64,000 bases of DNA from Macquaria australasica (GCA_005408345.1 SEMN01000944.1:80258-144257), one strand, 5' to 3'. Positions 1-11,963 are shown, counted from the stretch's first letter. A program made the numbers and translations. Notes: generated by a model not told the origin, from the letters alone.

Positions 1-125
1 GATATATTGATCATAGGATACCGACATTAAACTGGAGTATCAGTGAAGTCAATGAAGCAGTGAAGTGAGGCTGCGGGTGGCGCAGCAGACTGTACTGACT
101 CCATCCGACCGTCTGTGTGTCACAG

Positions 126-3100
126 AGCTTCAGCCTGCAGCAGCGAAGCTCGACCAATCAGCTGCCTCCTCTGACCAGCCTGCAGGTGAAGCACCTGAGG
201 AGGCGGGTCGTCGGGTCGTCACTGTGATGGTGTACCCGGCTTCTACGAGAGGGGCTAGTCAGGTCAGAGTGCTACCTGCAGCTTCTGGTAGCTCTGCCCC
301 CACTACAGGTAACACTGAAGACCAGTTAATTAGGAATCATCACAGATATTATTAATATTATTAATCAGTTACTGGATGGTGATTAGATATAAATAAATCA
401 GTGGTCAATATTTTAACTGCAGAAAAAGAAAGTGTTTTTGTGGTGATAAGCTGTGTTGATGAGCTGCGTGTTGTGTGACAGGTGGACTGTTTCTATTCTT
501 TAACAGAAACAAAAAGAAAACGGGTCAGTCTCTAAAGTTTCTCGTCCTCTTTCCATGTTTACAGTTAATAATGATGCTGTCGGTCCGAAATGCAACGTAC
601 AGAGAGTTTTCAATAACAAGCAAATATTCAACATTTTTATTGATGCCTAAATAGAAAGAAATATATGTTCAAATCCTAAATGAAACTAAGAATAACTCAA
701 ACATGACTAAGATTTAATATTCATCTGATGTACTGCAGAAACACGTGATGTATATATTTACCTGATCAGATATTAGTGTCTTTAGAATTTGACCTTTAGT
801 TTTACCAAATCTGCCACCTGGAGGAAAATATTTGTGAATTAATTCATGAACCAAAGATCCAGAATCATGAGTGCGTACTCCAGCAGCATCCAGAGCGTTT
901 TAGATTGATTTCAGATCTTCAGCTGTTAGTTTTACTTCAGTTCTGTAAAGAAACAGATTTCATCACAGTCCACTTCATTTCTGACTTTATTAAAATCTGT
1001 GTTTACAAGTTTATTTTCTCGCAGTTTGAGCACAAATTATAACATGTCTGTTTTTTAGATTGAATCTTTAAACTTGTAAAACCTGACAGTTTGTGTGTTT
1101 TATAATTTGGGCTAACGGGTGTAAAAACACCGTCTTTAAAACAAGCTTTAACAACATCTCGAGACGTCTCTTCTGCAGGTTCTGTTTCTAACAAACAGAT
1201 TTGTTTTATTTAAGTCTTTTTCCTCGAGCAGTGAAACAGTAATTCAGACTACAGGTTTGTTGAAAAACTCTTGTTAGCTTCGTCTTGTGACTCTGTGAAG
1301 GGCCCGGAGCCTCAGGTTGAGAACCATGACTCTATAAGTAAACCATGTCCCTTCTGGTCTCATGTGTTTCAGAGTCTCGGGTGAGCAGCTCTGTGGGTCC
1401 ACCTGTAGATCCGGCTCCTAAAGGCTCTCAGCTGTTGATGGTTCAGGTCCCGGGTCCTCGTGGGAAGCTTCCTGCTCCGGGTCTGACTCCCTGCCCTGCG
1501 ACGCCCCCCTCCACCGGTCAGAGGATGGTCCTGCAGCCGGTCCAGGCAGCGTCAGGCCTCCAGTACTACCGCAGACCAGATGGTAAACTGGTCCAACTGG
1601 TTCCCATCAGCCAGCTCAGATCAGTCAACCAGAACCTGCCGGCTCAGAGAGGTGAGGGGGGGGCTGTGCACAGTTTGTAGCCAATCAGGTGTTTCCATTT
1701 GGATGTTTGACTGACTCCTCCCCCTCCGACTCCTCCCCCTCCAGGTTCCCCCTCCCGCCCGGGCCCCCCTGCTGCATCACATGAGACTCCAGTCGTCACC
1801 GTTGGTAACCAAACACCCCCTCCGACCGCAGTACCGACCTCCACCTCTTCCTCCTCCTTCTCCCTCTCCGGACTCCAATCCTTCTCTGTGGCCCCCCTCC
1901 CCGCCCCGCTCCAGCCCTCCTCTGGATTCCTGGCTCAGAAGGGGACGTGCACCTTTAAAATCCTCCCCGCCAACTCCAGCAAGGAACCGATCATCGTCAC
2001 CTGTCCTAAAGTCCCCCCCCGCCCACCCAACAAGGCAGTGTCGGGCGCCAGCTCCTTCACCATCGTCCAGCCTCACCCCCCCGCCACCCCGATGTACCTC
2101 ATCAACCTCAAACCCTCCACGGGTCAGGGGGCCGAGCTCGGGGTCAAAACGGTGACGGTGTCTGCGAGCCTGGCGGTCCAGCAGAAACCTGCTTCACCTC
2201 AAACCAACACCACCACCACCATCCAGACCCCTGTAGGGACCACTCGCAGACCCCCACCCCCTCCTCCAGCGCCGCCAGCGCCGCCAGCGTCAGAGGTCAC
2301 ACCTGCACCCCCACCGTACCCCCCTGTGGATCCGGAGCTGGCCTGCGACCTGGTGGACCTGGACATCATATGTGTGGACAACAAGACGGGGGTCATTACC
2401 ACGGAGACAGAGGGCGGGGCAAAGTGGTCACTGGACGCGGTGGAGCCGGGGGGGTCGCCGAGCAGCAGGATGGAAAACTCGTCAGACTTCGGGGATGAGA
2501 CGGACAGTGAAGAGGAGTCGGTGTTCAACATCCATGTAAGAGGAAGTTAGTTTACATCCCAGAATAATCAGCCTGCACGTTCAGCTGCTTCCTGTTCAGA
2601 TAAAGTACATTTACTCAAGTACTTCCACTCTACTACATAGATACATATCAGATGTACTTTTCAGAGCTTTAGTTACTAGTAACTTTTCACTGAAGATCAA
2701 TTAAGAACAGATCATGTGATCAGTTTATAAAATCTGACCCATTGTTACAGTTTAAATACCAAAAGTATATGAACCAGTTAAATGATCTCCAACAACAACA
2801 TTAAAGTACTGCTCACATATTAATTCATCAGTAATAATGATCTAGTAATATAACAGTAGAACACTGTAGCTGCTCTGCGTTCTGAGTACTTTTACTTTTG
2901 ATACTTTTTGTTTCCTCTGTACTTTTACTGAAGTACATTTTGAATGCAGGACTTTTACTTGTACTGTAGTATTTGTATACCGTGGTGTTACTACTATTAC
3001 TTGAGTAAATGATTTGAGATTAGATGAGAGCTGAAGGGGAGGCAAAGATGAAGACCTCCCTTCTCCTCCTCCTAACTTCGTCAGCTAACTCCGTCAGCTG

Positions 3101-6100
3101 ATGAGCTCCACCGGGTCTCGCTCTCCTGATGGCTTTAATGTTTCTGTCGTCTGATTGGTTCCCTAACTTCAGTTTCCCTGCAGAGACGTGATGCTGACAG
3201 ATGTGAATGTATTCGGTGTGTTTTCTGTTTGTCTGCAGCGTCACATCCACAACGTGATGGAGAAGCAGCGTCGAGGGAAGATGCTGCAGCTGTTTGAAGG
3301 TCTGAGGAGGGAAGTGGGACTGTGTGTGGAGAAGACGTCAAAGATCTTCACCCTGAAGAAGGTCAGATGCTTTAAACCCCCTCCGACATAAAACACTGTT
3401 TGTACTTCTACTCCCCTCCATCTGTCACTTTTATTCATCTCTCTCTTACCTCACATTCCCAAATCCCAAAAGTTAGTTAGTTAGTTAGTGAGTTAATGTG
3501 TGAGGGTGAAGACAAACGGGTCTCGCTGTCTTATTGCAGGCGGTGCTGGTGATCCAGGAGCTGAGGCGCACTGAGAAAGATCTAGAGAGGAAGAAGAGGA
3601 GGCTGATGAAGAGGAGGGATGACTTCCTCACCACCATCGCTTCAACAACAGGTATGAAAGCTATGAACTAACAACATGTTTAAAAGGCTAATAACATAAT
3701 TGACTCGGGGCCTCGACTCATGGGGCTCATTCGGGCACAGCCCGAAAAATCAACATGGAGCCGCCGCCCTGTGGGCCCATCACCTGCAGGGATAGGCATT
3801 GGGATTGGGTGCATTGCAAGCCGGGCAGCAGGCGAAGGCGGGGACCTGGGCGTCCCGACCTTCGGCATCGCAGACTGGTTTTAGGGATGTGGAACGTCAG
3901 CTCTCTGGCGGGGAAAGAGCCGGAGCTGGTGTGGGAGGTGGAGCGGTACCAGCTAGATATAGTTGGGCTCACCTCTACGCGTAGCTCTGGATCTGGAACC
4001 AAACTCCTGGAGAGGGGCTGGACTCTCTTCTTTTCCGGAGTTGCCCAGGATGAGAGGCGCTGGGCGGGTGTGGGGATATTCACGAGCCCCCGGCTGAGCG
4101 CCGCTGTGTTGGAGTTTTCCCCAGGGAACGAGAGGGTTGCCTCGATGCGACTGAAAGTTGCTGAGAGGAAGGCTCTGACTGTTGTTTGTACTTATGCACC
4201 AAACAGCAGTTCGGAGTACCCGGCCTTCTTGGAGTTCCTGGGTGGCGTCCTGGAAGGGATACCACCTGGAAACTCCATAGTTCTGCTGGGGGCCTTCAAC
4301 GCCCATGTGGGCAACGATGGTGAAACCTGGAGGGGGGTGATTGGGAGGAATAGCCTCCCCAATCTGAACCCGAGTGGTGCTTTGTTGTTGGACTTCTGTG
4401 CTAGCCATGGACTGGCCACCATGTTCGAGCATAGGGTGGTTCATAAGTATACTTGGTACCAGAACACCTTAGGCCGCAGGTCGATGATCGACTTTGTGGT
4501 CGTATCGTCAGATCTGCGACCGTATGTCTTGGACACTCGGGTGAAGAGAGGGGCAGAGCTGTCAACTGATATCCACCTGGTGGTGAGTTGGATAAGATGG
4601 CAGGGACGGCTGCCAGACAGACCTGGCAAACCCAAACGTGTAGTGAGGGTGAACTGGGAACGTCTGGCGGAGGCCCCTGTCCGTGAGACCTTCAACTCCC
4701 ACCTCCGGAAGAATTTCTCGTGCATCCCGGGGGAGGTTGGGGACATGGAATCAGAATGGGCCATGTTCAAAGCCTCCATTGCTGAGGCGGCTGCTAGGAG
4801 CTGTGGTCAGAAGGTCGTCGGTGCCTGTCGAGGCGGCAACCTTAGAACCCGCTGGTGGACACCGGCGGTGAAGGAAGCCGTTAAGCTGAAGAAAGAGGCT
4901 TTTCGGGCTTGGCTAGCCCAGAGGTCTCCTGAAGCAGCAGACAGGTACCGGGAGGCCAGAAGGACAGCGGCCTCGATGGTCACCAAAGCAAAAACCCGGG
5001 TGTGGGAGGAGTTTGGGGAGGCTATGGAGAAGGACTTTCGGTTGGCCTCAAGGAAGTTCTGGCAAACTGTTAGACAACTCAGGAAGGGAAAGCAGGGCTT
5101 GGCCCAGGCCGTGTTCAGCAGAGGAGGAGAGCTGCTGACCCGGACTGGGGATGTTGTCAAGCGGTGGAAAGAGCACTTTGAGGAACTCCTGAACCCAACC
5201 AACATGTCCTCAGTGGAGGAGGCAGAGTTTGAGGAGCAATGTGGATTCCGTCCTGGCCGTGGCACAGTGGACCAGCTCTTTACCCTTGCAGGGCTGCTGG
5301 GGGGTTCATGGGAGTTTGCCCATGTGTTTTGTCGACTTGGAGAAAGCTTTCGACTGTGTCCCCCGGGGGGTCCTGTGGGGGGTACTGCAGGAGTATGGGG
5401 TACTGGGGTCGCTGCTACAAGCCATCCGGTCCCTATATAACTAAAGTGTGTGCTGTGTCCGCATTCTTGGCACAAAGTCAAACACGTTCTCAGTGGTTGT
5501 TGGACTCCGCCAGGGCTGCCCCTTGTCACCGATTCTGTTTGTGATATTCATGGACAGGATCTCAAGGCGCAGCCGGAGTGAGGAGAGTGTCCGGTTTGGT
5601 GGCCTCAGAATTGCATCTCTGCTCTTTGCGGATGATGTGGTTCTGTTGGCTTCATCGGGCTGTGACCTTCAGCAGGCACTGGGGCGGTTTGCAGCCGAGT
5701 GTGAAGCGGCTAGGATGAGAGTCAGCACCTCCAAGTCTGAGGCCATTGTTCTCTGCCGGAAAATGGTGGACTGCCCCCTTTGGGTTGGAGTATCTCAGGG
5801 TCTTGTTCACGAGTGATGGTAAAATGGAGCGTGAGATGGACAGGCGGATCGGTGCAGAATCAGCAGTAATGCGGGCGTTGTACCGGACCGTGGTGGTGAA
5901 GAGGGAGCTAAGCCGGAAGGCAAAGCTTTGGAATTTACCAGTTGATCTACGTTCCAACCCTCACCTATGGTCATGAGCTTTGGGTAGTGACCGAAACAAT
6001 GAGATCGCAGATACAAGCGGCCGAAATGAGTTTCCTCTGCAGGATGGCTGGGCTCACCCTTAGAGATAGCGTAAGGAGCTCGGACATCCGGCTCAGAGTA

Positions 6101-9100
6101 GAGCCACTGCTCCTTCGCATTGAAAGGAGCCAGTTGAGGTGGTTCGGGCATCTGATTAGGATGCCTCCTGGACACCTCCCTTTAGAGGTTTTCCGGGCAC
6201 GTCCAACTGGTAGGAGGCCCCGGGGCAGACCCAGAACACGCTGGAGGGATTATATATCTCATCTGGCCTGGGAACACCTTGGGGTCCCCCAGGAGGAGCT
6301 GGAAAGCGTTGCCGGGGAGAGGGACGTCTGGACAACCCTGCTTAGCCTGCTGCCACCGCGACCCGGCCCCGGATAAGCGGAAGAAAATGGATGGATGGAA
6401 TGGATAACATAATTGAGTGGAGCAGCAGAGAATCTGTTATTTTATCAGATGTTTTAAAGTAAACGTGACTCCACATTAATTCTAACAAAAGGAATGAAAG
6501 GAAGGAAGTGACCGGCTGAGATCTGAGCTAGCTTAGCTCCCACACACCTGAAACTAAACCCGACAGACACGACACTATGGAAACAGGACGACACTAAGAA
6601 ATCAAGCTGATTGTCTCTGCAGAGGCAGTGAACTCATCTCTGACTGGACGTCTTGAAATGTCTGAACTGAAGTTAACTGAAGGCTGAAAGTTAGCGCTCA
6701 GGTCACCAAGTCATAAACCTTTGGTTCAACTGTAACAGCCAAACCAAATACAAAGTCTCTGTTCTACCAACAGAGAAACGAGTCTGTGCTTCCACCTCTT
6801 CCTCCTCCTCCTCCACCAGCTCCTTCAGCTGCTGCTGAGCCCCAACACACACCCAGAGAGAAACTGTTTGTTTTGTGTGTGTGTGTGACAGGAAGTACAG
6901 TCTCAGATGTGATGGAGGTGGTGGATCTGCTAGACGAGACGGACGAGCTGACGGACAACTCGTCTGACGAGGAGCGAGTCGTCACCAAGATGACCAGTGT
7001 CAACACCGCCACTAACGTACGAAATGATCAATCAATTAGTTACATCAATAATCACATCAACAAAATATTTCTAATAGAGAAATGAAACCATTATTTAAGA
7101 AATGATTAAAACTTAACTTCTGTAGTTATTCTTTTACTCAATAACAGTTTCATTAAAATTTATAGACATTTTAATTTCAGAATGTGACGACGTGAGATAC
7201 AAAAGTGTCATTAAGAAATAAAATAAAAAGGGCATTTTTAAATAAAATGTGTAATAAAATAAAAATGATATCCAATAAAATTGTGTTATTATGAAAAGAA
7301 GTTTAAATCATTTCTTAAATTGTTTCATTTAAACCTTTTTGATAATGTTATTAATGTGATGTCAGAGTCGTGCGGAGATCCGACAGGTTGTGTCATCATG
7401 ACGTCACTGTGTGTGTGTGTGTCTGTGTCAGACGGAGGATGGGGTTCAGAGCGTTGCCGTGGAGACAGTGGAGGAGAGCAGTCACCTGAATGCGGCTCAG
7501 AGGAGGCTGGCGAGCATCATGAGGAACGTGGAGTAAGAACTGATTCACTTCCTGTCTGATCAGCGTGAGGTCACCATGACATCACTGAAACACTTGTTTA
7601 GTCCATCTGCGGTGGTGACGCTCCCCTGACGTGTTTGATGATTTTCTCTCAGCAGAAGCAGTGTGAGTGTCAAGTGTGTCGGAGCTCGGAGCTCAGTCAC
7701 CAACAGCAGGAACTCTTCAAAGAGACTTCTGCAGGTAAAAGCTGCTGCAGCTCTTCCTCAGTTCAATATCCAACCATGGAGGAGCTCAGGCTACTTTAAA
7801 ACACTTGTCGCACTCTCCACTTCCCGAGGAGATCATTCTCGTCCAGAACAAACGTCCAGAGAGAACAAAGAGCTTTTCTTCAGTATCACAGTGATCAGTG
7901 ATAGTTGTCTGAACATCATGGTCCACTGCAGACAGGAGCTGCTGATGGAGACTGATACAGGCTGAAAACAGCCTACAGCTAACTCACTGTCTCCATGGTG
8001 ACGTTATACTTCCTGTTTACATCCCCCAAAGCATCATGGGAACTGTATTTACTAAAACTCAGAGCTGATTAAACTTCACATAGAAGAAAGACAACAAATA
8101 ATAACAGGAGTGACTGAATCCATTAATATGAACTTAATATGAACGTCTCATGGAGACAGCAGTGACAGCCTCGGGCTTCTTTACACACAGATGAGCAGGT
8201 TTGATCAGTGTGTGTTTGTGTTTCAGGCTCATCAGGAGATCCAGACTCTGCAGAGTGAGACGGAGAGACTGAAGAGACTGAAGGTCTGTCTGAACCAGCA
8301 GAGAGACGCCTTCATCCGAGAGATCTCCCAGAGATCAGGTGAGGGACCAGCTGATGAGGAGGAGGAGGAAGAGCTGTTCTTATTTTTAAACCATCTGTTA
8401 GTTGCTTAAAATGCTGAATGATGTGAAGAGACGAGTTGATGAGACACTCGTCTGCTCCTTCACCTTCACACTGGCTCCGTTTCACTTCATATCAGATAAA
8501 ACTCTTTCATTCACACTCAGTCACATTTATTCAGATCATAATCTCATTAGTCAGATTACAGTCTGTGTTCTGGGCTACATGTAAACCAGGTCGGTCCTCT
8601 TCCAGTCCAGAAGGAGGTTACAGTTTAGCTAGCGTTAGCTAACACAAACACATGGCGAAACAACGAGCGTTCAGTGGGTGAACCGATCAGGTAAACAGTG
8701 TCGGCCCGGCTTGACTGTAAAAGGTGTCACTGACCAGCAGGTGGAGCTGTAACCTGTATGTGTGTTTGTGGCTGCAGGTAAAAGTGAGCAGAGGATCCTG
8801 AGGAAGCTGCAGCACCTGTCTTCCAAACAGAGGAAGATGGAGAAGCAGCAGAGACTTCGAGCAGCCAATCAGGTGCCAGCAGCAGCAGGGGGCAGGGCCT
8901 CAGATACTCCAGCAGGAGACACGACTGATGATGACATCATAATCACATCCTCCTACTGGCGGCAGCAGACTCCACAAGCCCTTCCCACTCCTGTTTCTGT
9001 CCCGCCCACCACCACACCTGTCCAGCAGGTATTGAAGCCCGTCCCGGCTCCTTGTGGTGTCTCCCACAATGCATCAGTGGTGAGGCACAGGCCGAGGACG

Positions 9101-11963
9101 ATCCCCAACATCCTGTCTCGCAGTAAGAATCCAGCTCCGCCACCGTGCCAGCTCACACACACTGTGGAGGGTAAGACTGAAGTACTGCAGGGCCGGAGAC
9201 TTATTGATCGATCAGCTCAACAAACGGCTCGTTGGCTTGTAATCGTCTGTCTGTGTCTAACTGCCTCTGTCGATCGATAAAGTTGTATTGATCTGGTGAC
9301 TAAAGTTACAGTTCAGCAACAGAATTTATGTGACAACACTTCTGACTAACTAACTAATAACTGGCCCACAGACTGAGGACAGTTTAGTTACTAACTGGGT
9401 GAATTACTCAGTGAATTAGCTGGTTAGTTAATGAATTAGTGTCAGGTAATAATGTAGTGCTTCATGAGCATTAGTTGTTGTATTATCAGTTTTTCAGTAT
9501 GATTTGATCGTATTGATTAATTGATCTGTAGTTCCAGCTGTGTTGACTCCCTTTTTCTTCTCTTCTCAGCTCCCACTGAGTCACTAAACTCAGACTGAGG
9601 ACTTTCTGTTGTCTTTGTGTTGATTTCCTTCGTGTCTCCTTTTATTTTCCAGAGTTGGCGTCTTTTCAGGCTCTGGTTCCGGCTGAGGTTCTGTCCTTGG
9701 TCCGTGGCACATTGCCAGGGCAACCGGTCCTGACACTGAGCCCGTTAATGGCGGGACCGACAATGCTGCAGGCGTCTCCTACACAAGGTACTGACTGCTC
9801 ACTGTCACTCTGTTCTCTGCTTCAGCATGCTTTTATTTTGAAGTAAAACATGTCATCTTCCTGTCTGTAGGCGTGGCCTCAGTCACCCTCAACTTCCCCA
9901 GTCTGACCAATCAGCAGATCCATCTCACCTCACTGCCCCACCCCCCAACCGGTAAGATCTACAGCAGCTCACCTGACGTAACTAAACTAACTCACCTCAC
10001 AGGTAACTAACCAACTAACTCACCTCACGGGTAACTAACCAACTAACTCACCCCACATGTAACTAAACTAACTCACCTCGCTGGTAACTAACTAACCAAC
10101 TAACTCACCTCACGGGTAACTAACCAACTAACTCACCCCACATGTAACTAAACTAACTCACCTCACAGGTAACTAACCAACTAACTCACCTCATGGGTAA
10201 CTAACCAACTAACTCACCCCACATGTAACTAAACTAACTCACCTCACTGGTAACTAACTAACCAACTAACTCACCTCACGGGTAACTAACCAACTAACTC
10301 ACCTCACAGGTAACTAACTAACTAACCTCATATGTAACTAACCGACTAACTCACCTCACAGGTAACTAACTAACTCACCTCACAGGTAACTAACTAACCT
10401 CATATGTAACTAACCAACTAACTCACCTCACAGGTAACTAACTAACCTCACATGTAACTAAACTAACTCACCTCACAGGTAACTAACTAACCAACTAACT
10501 CACCTCAAGGGTAACTAACCAACTAACTCACCCCACATGTAACTAAACTAACTCACCTCACGGGCAACTAACCAACTAACTCACCTCACAGGTAACTAAA
10601 CTAACTAACTTACTAAATAACTAACTAAATAACTAACCAAACAATCTCACAGGTAACTGAAATAACTAATGGAGTAGCTAAACTAACTAACTCACCTCAC
10701 AGGTAACTGATTGTCTAACTTAACGTACTGACACAATAGCTAACTACCTTTCAGCTTAACTAACTGACTAACCAACTGATAAATGAACTGATTTACTAAA
10801 TGACTGAATGGCCCACCAACAGAATAACTCATGACTGACTCACTAACTTGGTCACTTACCAACTGACCAACTCACCAACTAACTAACTGACTAACTTACC
10901 CACTGACTTACTGAACAAATGATCGGCTGAGTAAATAACTAACCAACTGGGTTAACTAACTTATTGACTGACTTGTTCATTTACTAACCGACGAGCTGAC
11001 CCAGTAACTAACTTATTAACTCATTAACTTATTAAAAGTAATTTTGTTGGTTTCTTATTCAGATATTTTCCACCCAGACATCAACTGTGTTTATCGTTTA
11101 CAGCCGCAAACTTCAACAACCTGCTGCAACTGGTTCAACCAGCGACCACACTACAAGCACAACAACTACAGCCACAACAACTACAACAGCAACAACAACG
11201 ACCTCCCCAGCAGCAGCAGGTCCTAGCAGGTCAGCCTCTCCCTCCTCCCCTGGTGGTCTCTGCTGGATCTGACCTCTCCTCAGACCAGACCAAAGACCAG
11301 GACCAGCCTCCATCCCAGACTCACACCACGCCTGAGTCCTCCTCCTCACCGGCTCCACCCTCCACTCAGGGCCCGTCGGCCTCTGCGTGCCCAGAGCCGG
11401 TCACAGTGGGGGGGCCTGTGGGGGCAGAGCAGCAGCAGGGGGAGACCAGAGAGGACGCCGACCACGAGAGTCTGACCTCCCTCCTCAATGAGATCGTCTT
11501 CCTCAACCAGCAGACTGTCACCACGGCGACGACAGCGGGGGTCCCGTTACCCAGGAAAACGTCCCCTAAGGCGGGGCGACGGGAGGAGGATGCTGCGGTG
11601 GGCGGAGCCGAGGAGCAAGGACACGCCCACAGCCCCTGGCTCTTGCAGCTGGACTCGGACTCTGATGACACCGTTACCACAGAAACGGAGGAGGCGGGGC
11701 TTAACGACCACGCTGGGACAGCACAGAGCGGACCCCAGTCTGGACTTGCCAATGGGAGCACTAAAGGTGGTGTCCTGGCTCCGCCCCCTCTGCTACAGAT
11801 GACCGTAGGCGGGGCCAAGGTGGTGGACCCCGCCAGTACTGATGGAGCAGCAGGAGGGGGAGGAGGAGGAGGAGGAGGGGGGTTGAGGAGGGAGGGCAGC
11901 GTGGCCTGGAGGCCAATGCCGAGGCTGGTTCCTCTGGGGCTGAGAGGAAACCCCCCCAGTTGA
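126..11963 (+). CDS. mga: MAX dimerization protein MGA, 3' portion (13 coding exons; 5' part off window)
   Basis: MGA is a nuclear transcription factor with an N-terminal T-box and a C-terminal bHLHZip; it pairs with MAX and belongs to a non-canonical Polycomb PRC1.6 complex (family knowledge). Exons read: 126-308, 1373-1651, 1745-2535, 3239-3361, 3540-3651, 6892-7016, 7432-7532, 7653-7734, 8227-8338, 8778-9170, 9653-9787, 9871-9951, 11104-11963. Phases agree at every junction and the chain gives 1124 codons plus TGA. Signatures seen: LQYYRRPDGKLVQLVP (exon 1373), GTCTFKILPANSSKEPIIVT (exon 1745), a bHLH basic region at 3239, KSEQRILRKLQ (exon 8778), LTSLLNEIVFLNQQ and WRPMPRLVPLGL at the C terminus; the last two match mammalian MGA as I remember it. 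The mapkbp1 gene immediately downstream supports the identity. The T-box is not in the window. Teleosts may carry two mga copies; which one this is cannot be decided here. Confidence 0.9.
309..1372 (+). other. mga intron, no recognised element
   Basis: This AT-rich intron lies between exons 126-308 and 1373-1651. I see no transposon, tandem array or convincing extra exon. The short open frames here are uncoupled from usable splice sites. Confidence 0.6.
2600..3016. repeat. dispersed AAGTACTTTTAC-type repeat (hAT-MITE-like), copy 1
   Basis: Starts with AAAGTACATTTACTCAAGTACTT and ends with ACTTTTACTTGTACTGTAGT...CTTGAGTAAATG. These end motifs recur in inverted sense at the two sides of the segment and again at about 14500, 26380, 28775 and 41091. 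The architecture resembles the common fish non-autonomous repeat whose ends read CAGTGG...AGTAC. No coding capacity. Exact ends are not fixed. Confidence 0.55.
3239..3651 (+). CDS. mga: mga bHLHZip module 1 (exons 3239-3361 and 3540-3651)
   Basis: Two exons of 123 bp (phase 0-0) and 112 bp (phase 0-1) encode a full bHLHZip. The basic region reads RHIHNVMEKQRRGKM, with the H-N-x-x-E-x-x-R-R pattern of E-box binders. It is followed by helix 1 (LQLFEGLRREVGL), a loop ending KTSKIFTLKK, helix 2 (AVLVIQELRR) and a basic-rich zipper (LERKKRRLMKRRDDFL). The catalogue of E-box contacts (His, Glu, Arg) is intact, so this is the likely DNA-binding and MAX-pairing module. It follows an acidic stretch (DETDSEEE) at the end of exon 1745-2535. 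The exon ends with a clean GTATGA donor, after which the intron hosts a LINE insertion. Confidence 0.88.
3704..6403 (+). mobile_element. Non-LTR retrotransposon (RTE-like LINE), internally deleted
   Basis: A sense-oriented LINE in the mga intron between exons 3540-3651 and 6892-7016. It is flanked by a perfect 13-bp target-site duplication ATAACATAATTGA (3691-3703 and 6404-6416), immediately after a short ATGG/TGGA repeat tail (6386-6403). It encodes an APE-type endonuclease (from about 3880) and parts of a reverse transcriptase, including FADD (near 5625) and a C-terminal region. Family placement (RTE or related, often mis-annotated as craniofacial development protein 2-like in fish) is from memory of similar fish ORFs. 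The perfect duplication suggests a fairly recent insertion. Confidence 0.9.
3755..6376 (+). pseudogene. LINE ORF2 remnant (endonuclease / reverse transcriptase), broken
   Basis: The first open segment, 3755-5440, carries the endonuclease: GMWNVSSLAGK, VVCTYAPNSS, VLLGAFNAHVG and STDIHLVVSW. Related elements have GDFN and a DHH triad, so the catalytic Asp appears changed to Ala and one His to Ile. After VEEAEFEEQ (about 5230) the sequence jumps straight to the RT motif CGFRPGRGTVDQLF; the RT fingers region is missing, so this is an internal deletion. Frameshifts near 5300-5440 push the FVDLEKAFD and RQGCPLSPILF/FADD motifs into frames 5229-5444 and 5448-5816. The C-terminal segment (ERSQLRWFGHL) is in 5942-6376. 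The copy cannot be autonomous. Confidence 0.88.
6892..8338 (+). CDS. mga: mga acidic linker and second, degenerate zipper module (exons 6892, 7432, 7653, 8227)
   Basis: Exon 6892-7016 encodes an acidic stretch (VDLLDETDELTDNSSDEE). Exon 7432-7532 carries VAVETVEESSHLNAAQRR. Exon 7653-7734 encodes a Ser/Arg-rich segment. Exon 8227-8338 encodes AHQEIQTLQSETERLKRL followed by a helical tail. Exon 8227 is 112 bp with phase 0-1, exactly like exon 3540-3651, and its product aligns without gaps to the zipper of module 1 (A..xIQ.L, RD.F, I). It continues into KSEQRILRKLQ, which corresponds to the segment that directly follows the bHLHZip in mammalian MGA as I recall it. No E-x-x-R-R basic region is visible before it. 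The 7653 exon is the least certain: its acceptor is a NAGNAG and only phase links it. Confidence 0.72.
7017..7431 (+). other. mga intron, AT-rich, nothing recognised
   Basis: An AT-rich intron with AAAATAAAATAAAA-like runs at about 7210-7270. The acceptor is formed by a short GT repeat (TGTGTGTGTGTGTCTGTGTCAG). No mobile element seen. Confidence 0.5.
9960..10720. repeat. mga intron minisatellite, CACCTCACAGGTAACTAAC units
   Basis: Roughly 760 bp of imperfect tandem units of about 28-45 bp built from CTCACCTCACAGGTAACTAA plus CCAACTAA. It begins directly after the donor of exon 9871-9951 (ACCG|GTAAGA). The unit core CAGGTAACT resembles a vertebrate 5' splice site. The repetition becomes diffuse (ACTAACTGACT-type) through about 11030. 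Confidence 0.9.
11104..11963 (+). CDS. mga: mga terminal coding exon
   Basis: The exon opens after TTTACAG with ANFNNLLQLVQPATTLQ, then a glutamine-rich run and a Pro/Ser-rich region. The conserved ESLTSLLNEIVFLNQQ follows, then an acidic patch (LQLDSDSDDTVTTETEE), a polyglycine tract (codons near 11850-11880) and the conserved end VAWRPMPRLVPLGLRGNPPS before TGA at 11961-11963. The order of these blocks matches the MGA C terminus. The polyGln and polyGly tracts are likely length-polymorphic. The acceptor polypyrimidine tract is poor (TGTTTATCGTTTACAG), and the phase-1 entry agrees with the previous exon. Confidence 0.9.

Noticed and set aside
1777..2531. overlapping frames on both strands over mga exon 1745-2535
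   Set aside because: GC-rich antisense and out-of-frame shadows of the exon; only the frame containing GTCTFKILPA joins its neighbours.
9960..10720. CRISPR-like spaced repeats
   Set aside because: Units are contiguous and imperfect with no unique spacers, in a vertebrate intron; it is a minisatellite.
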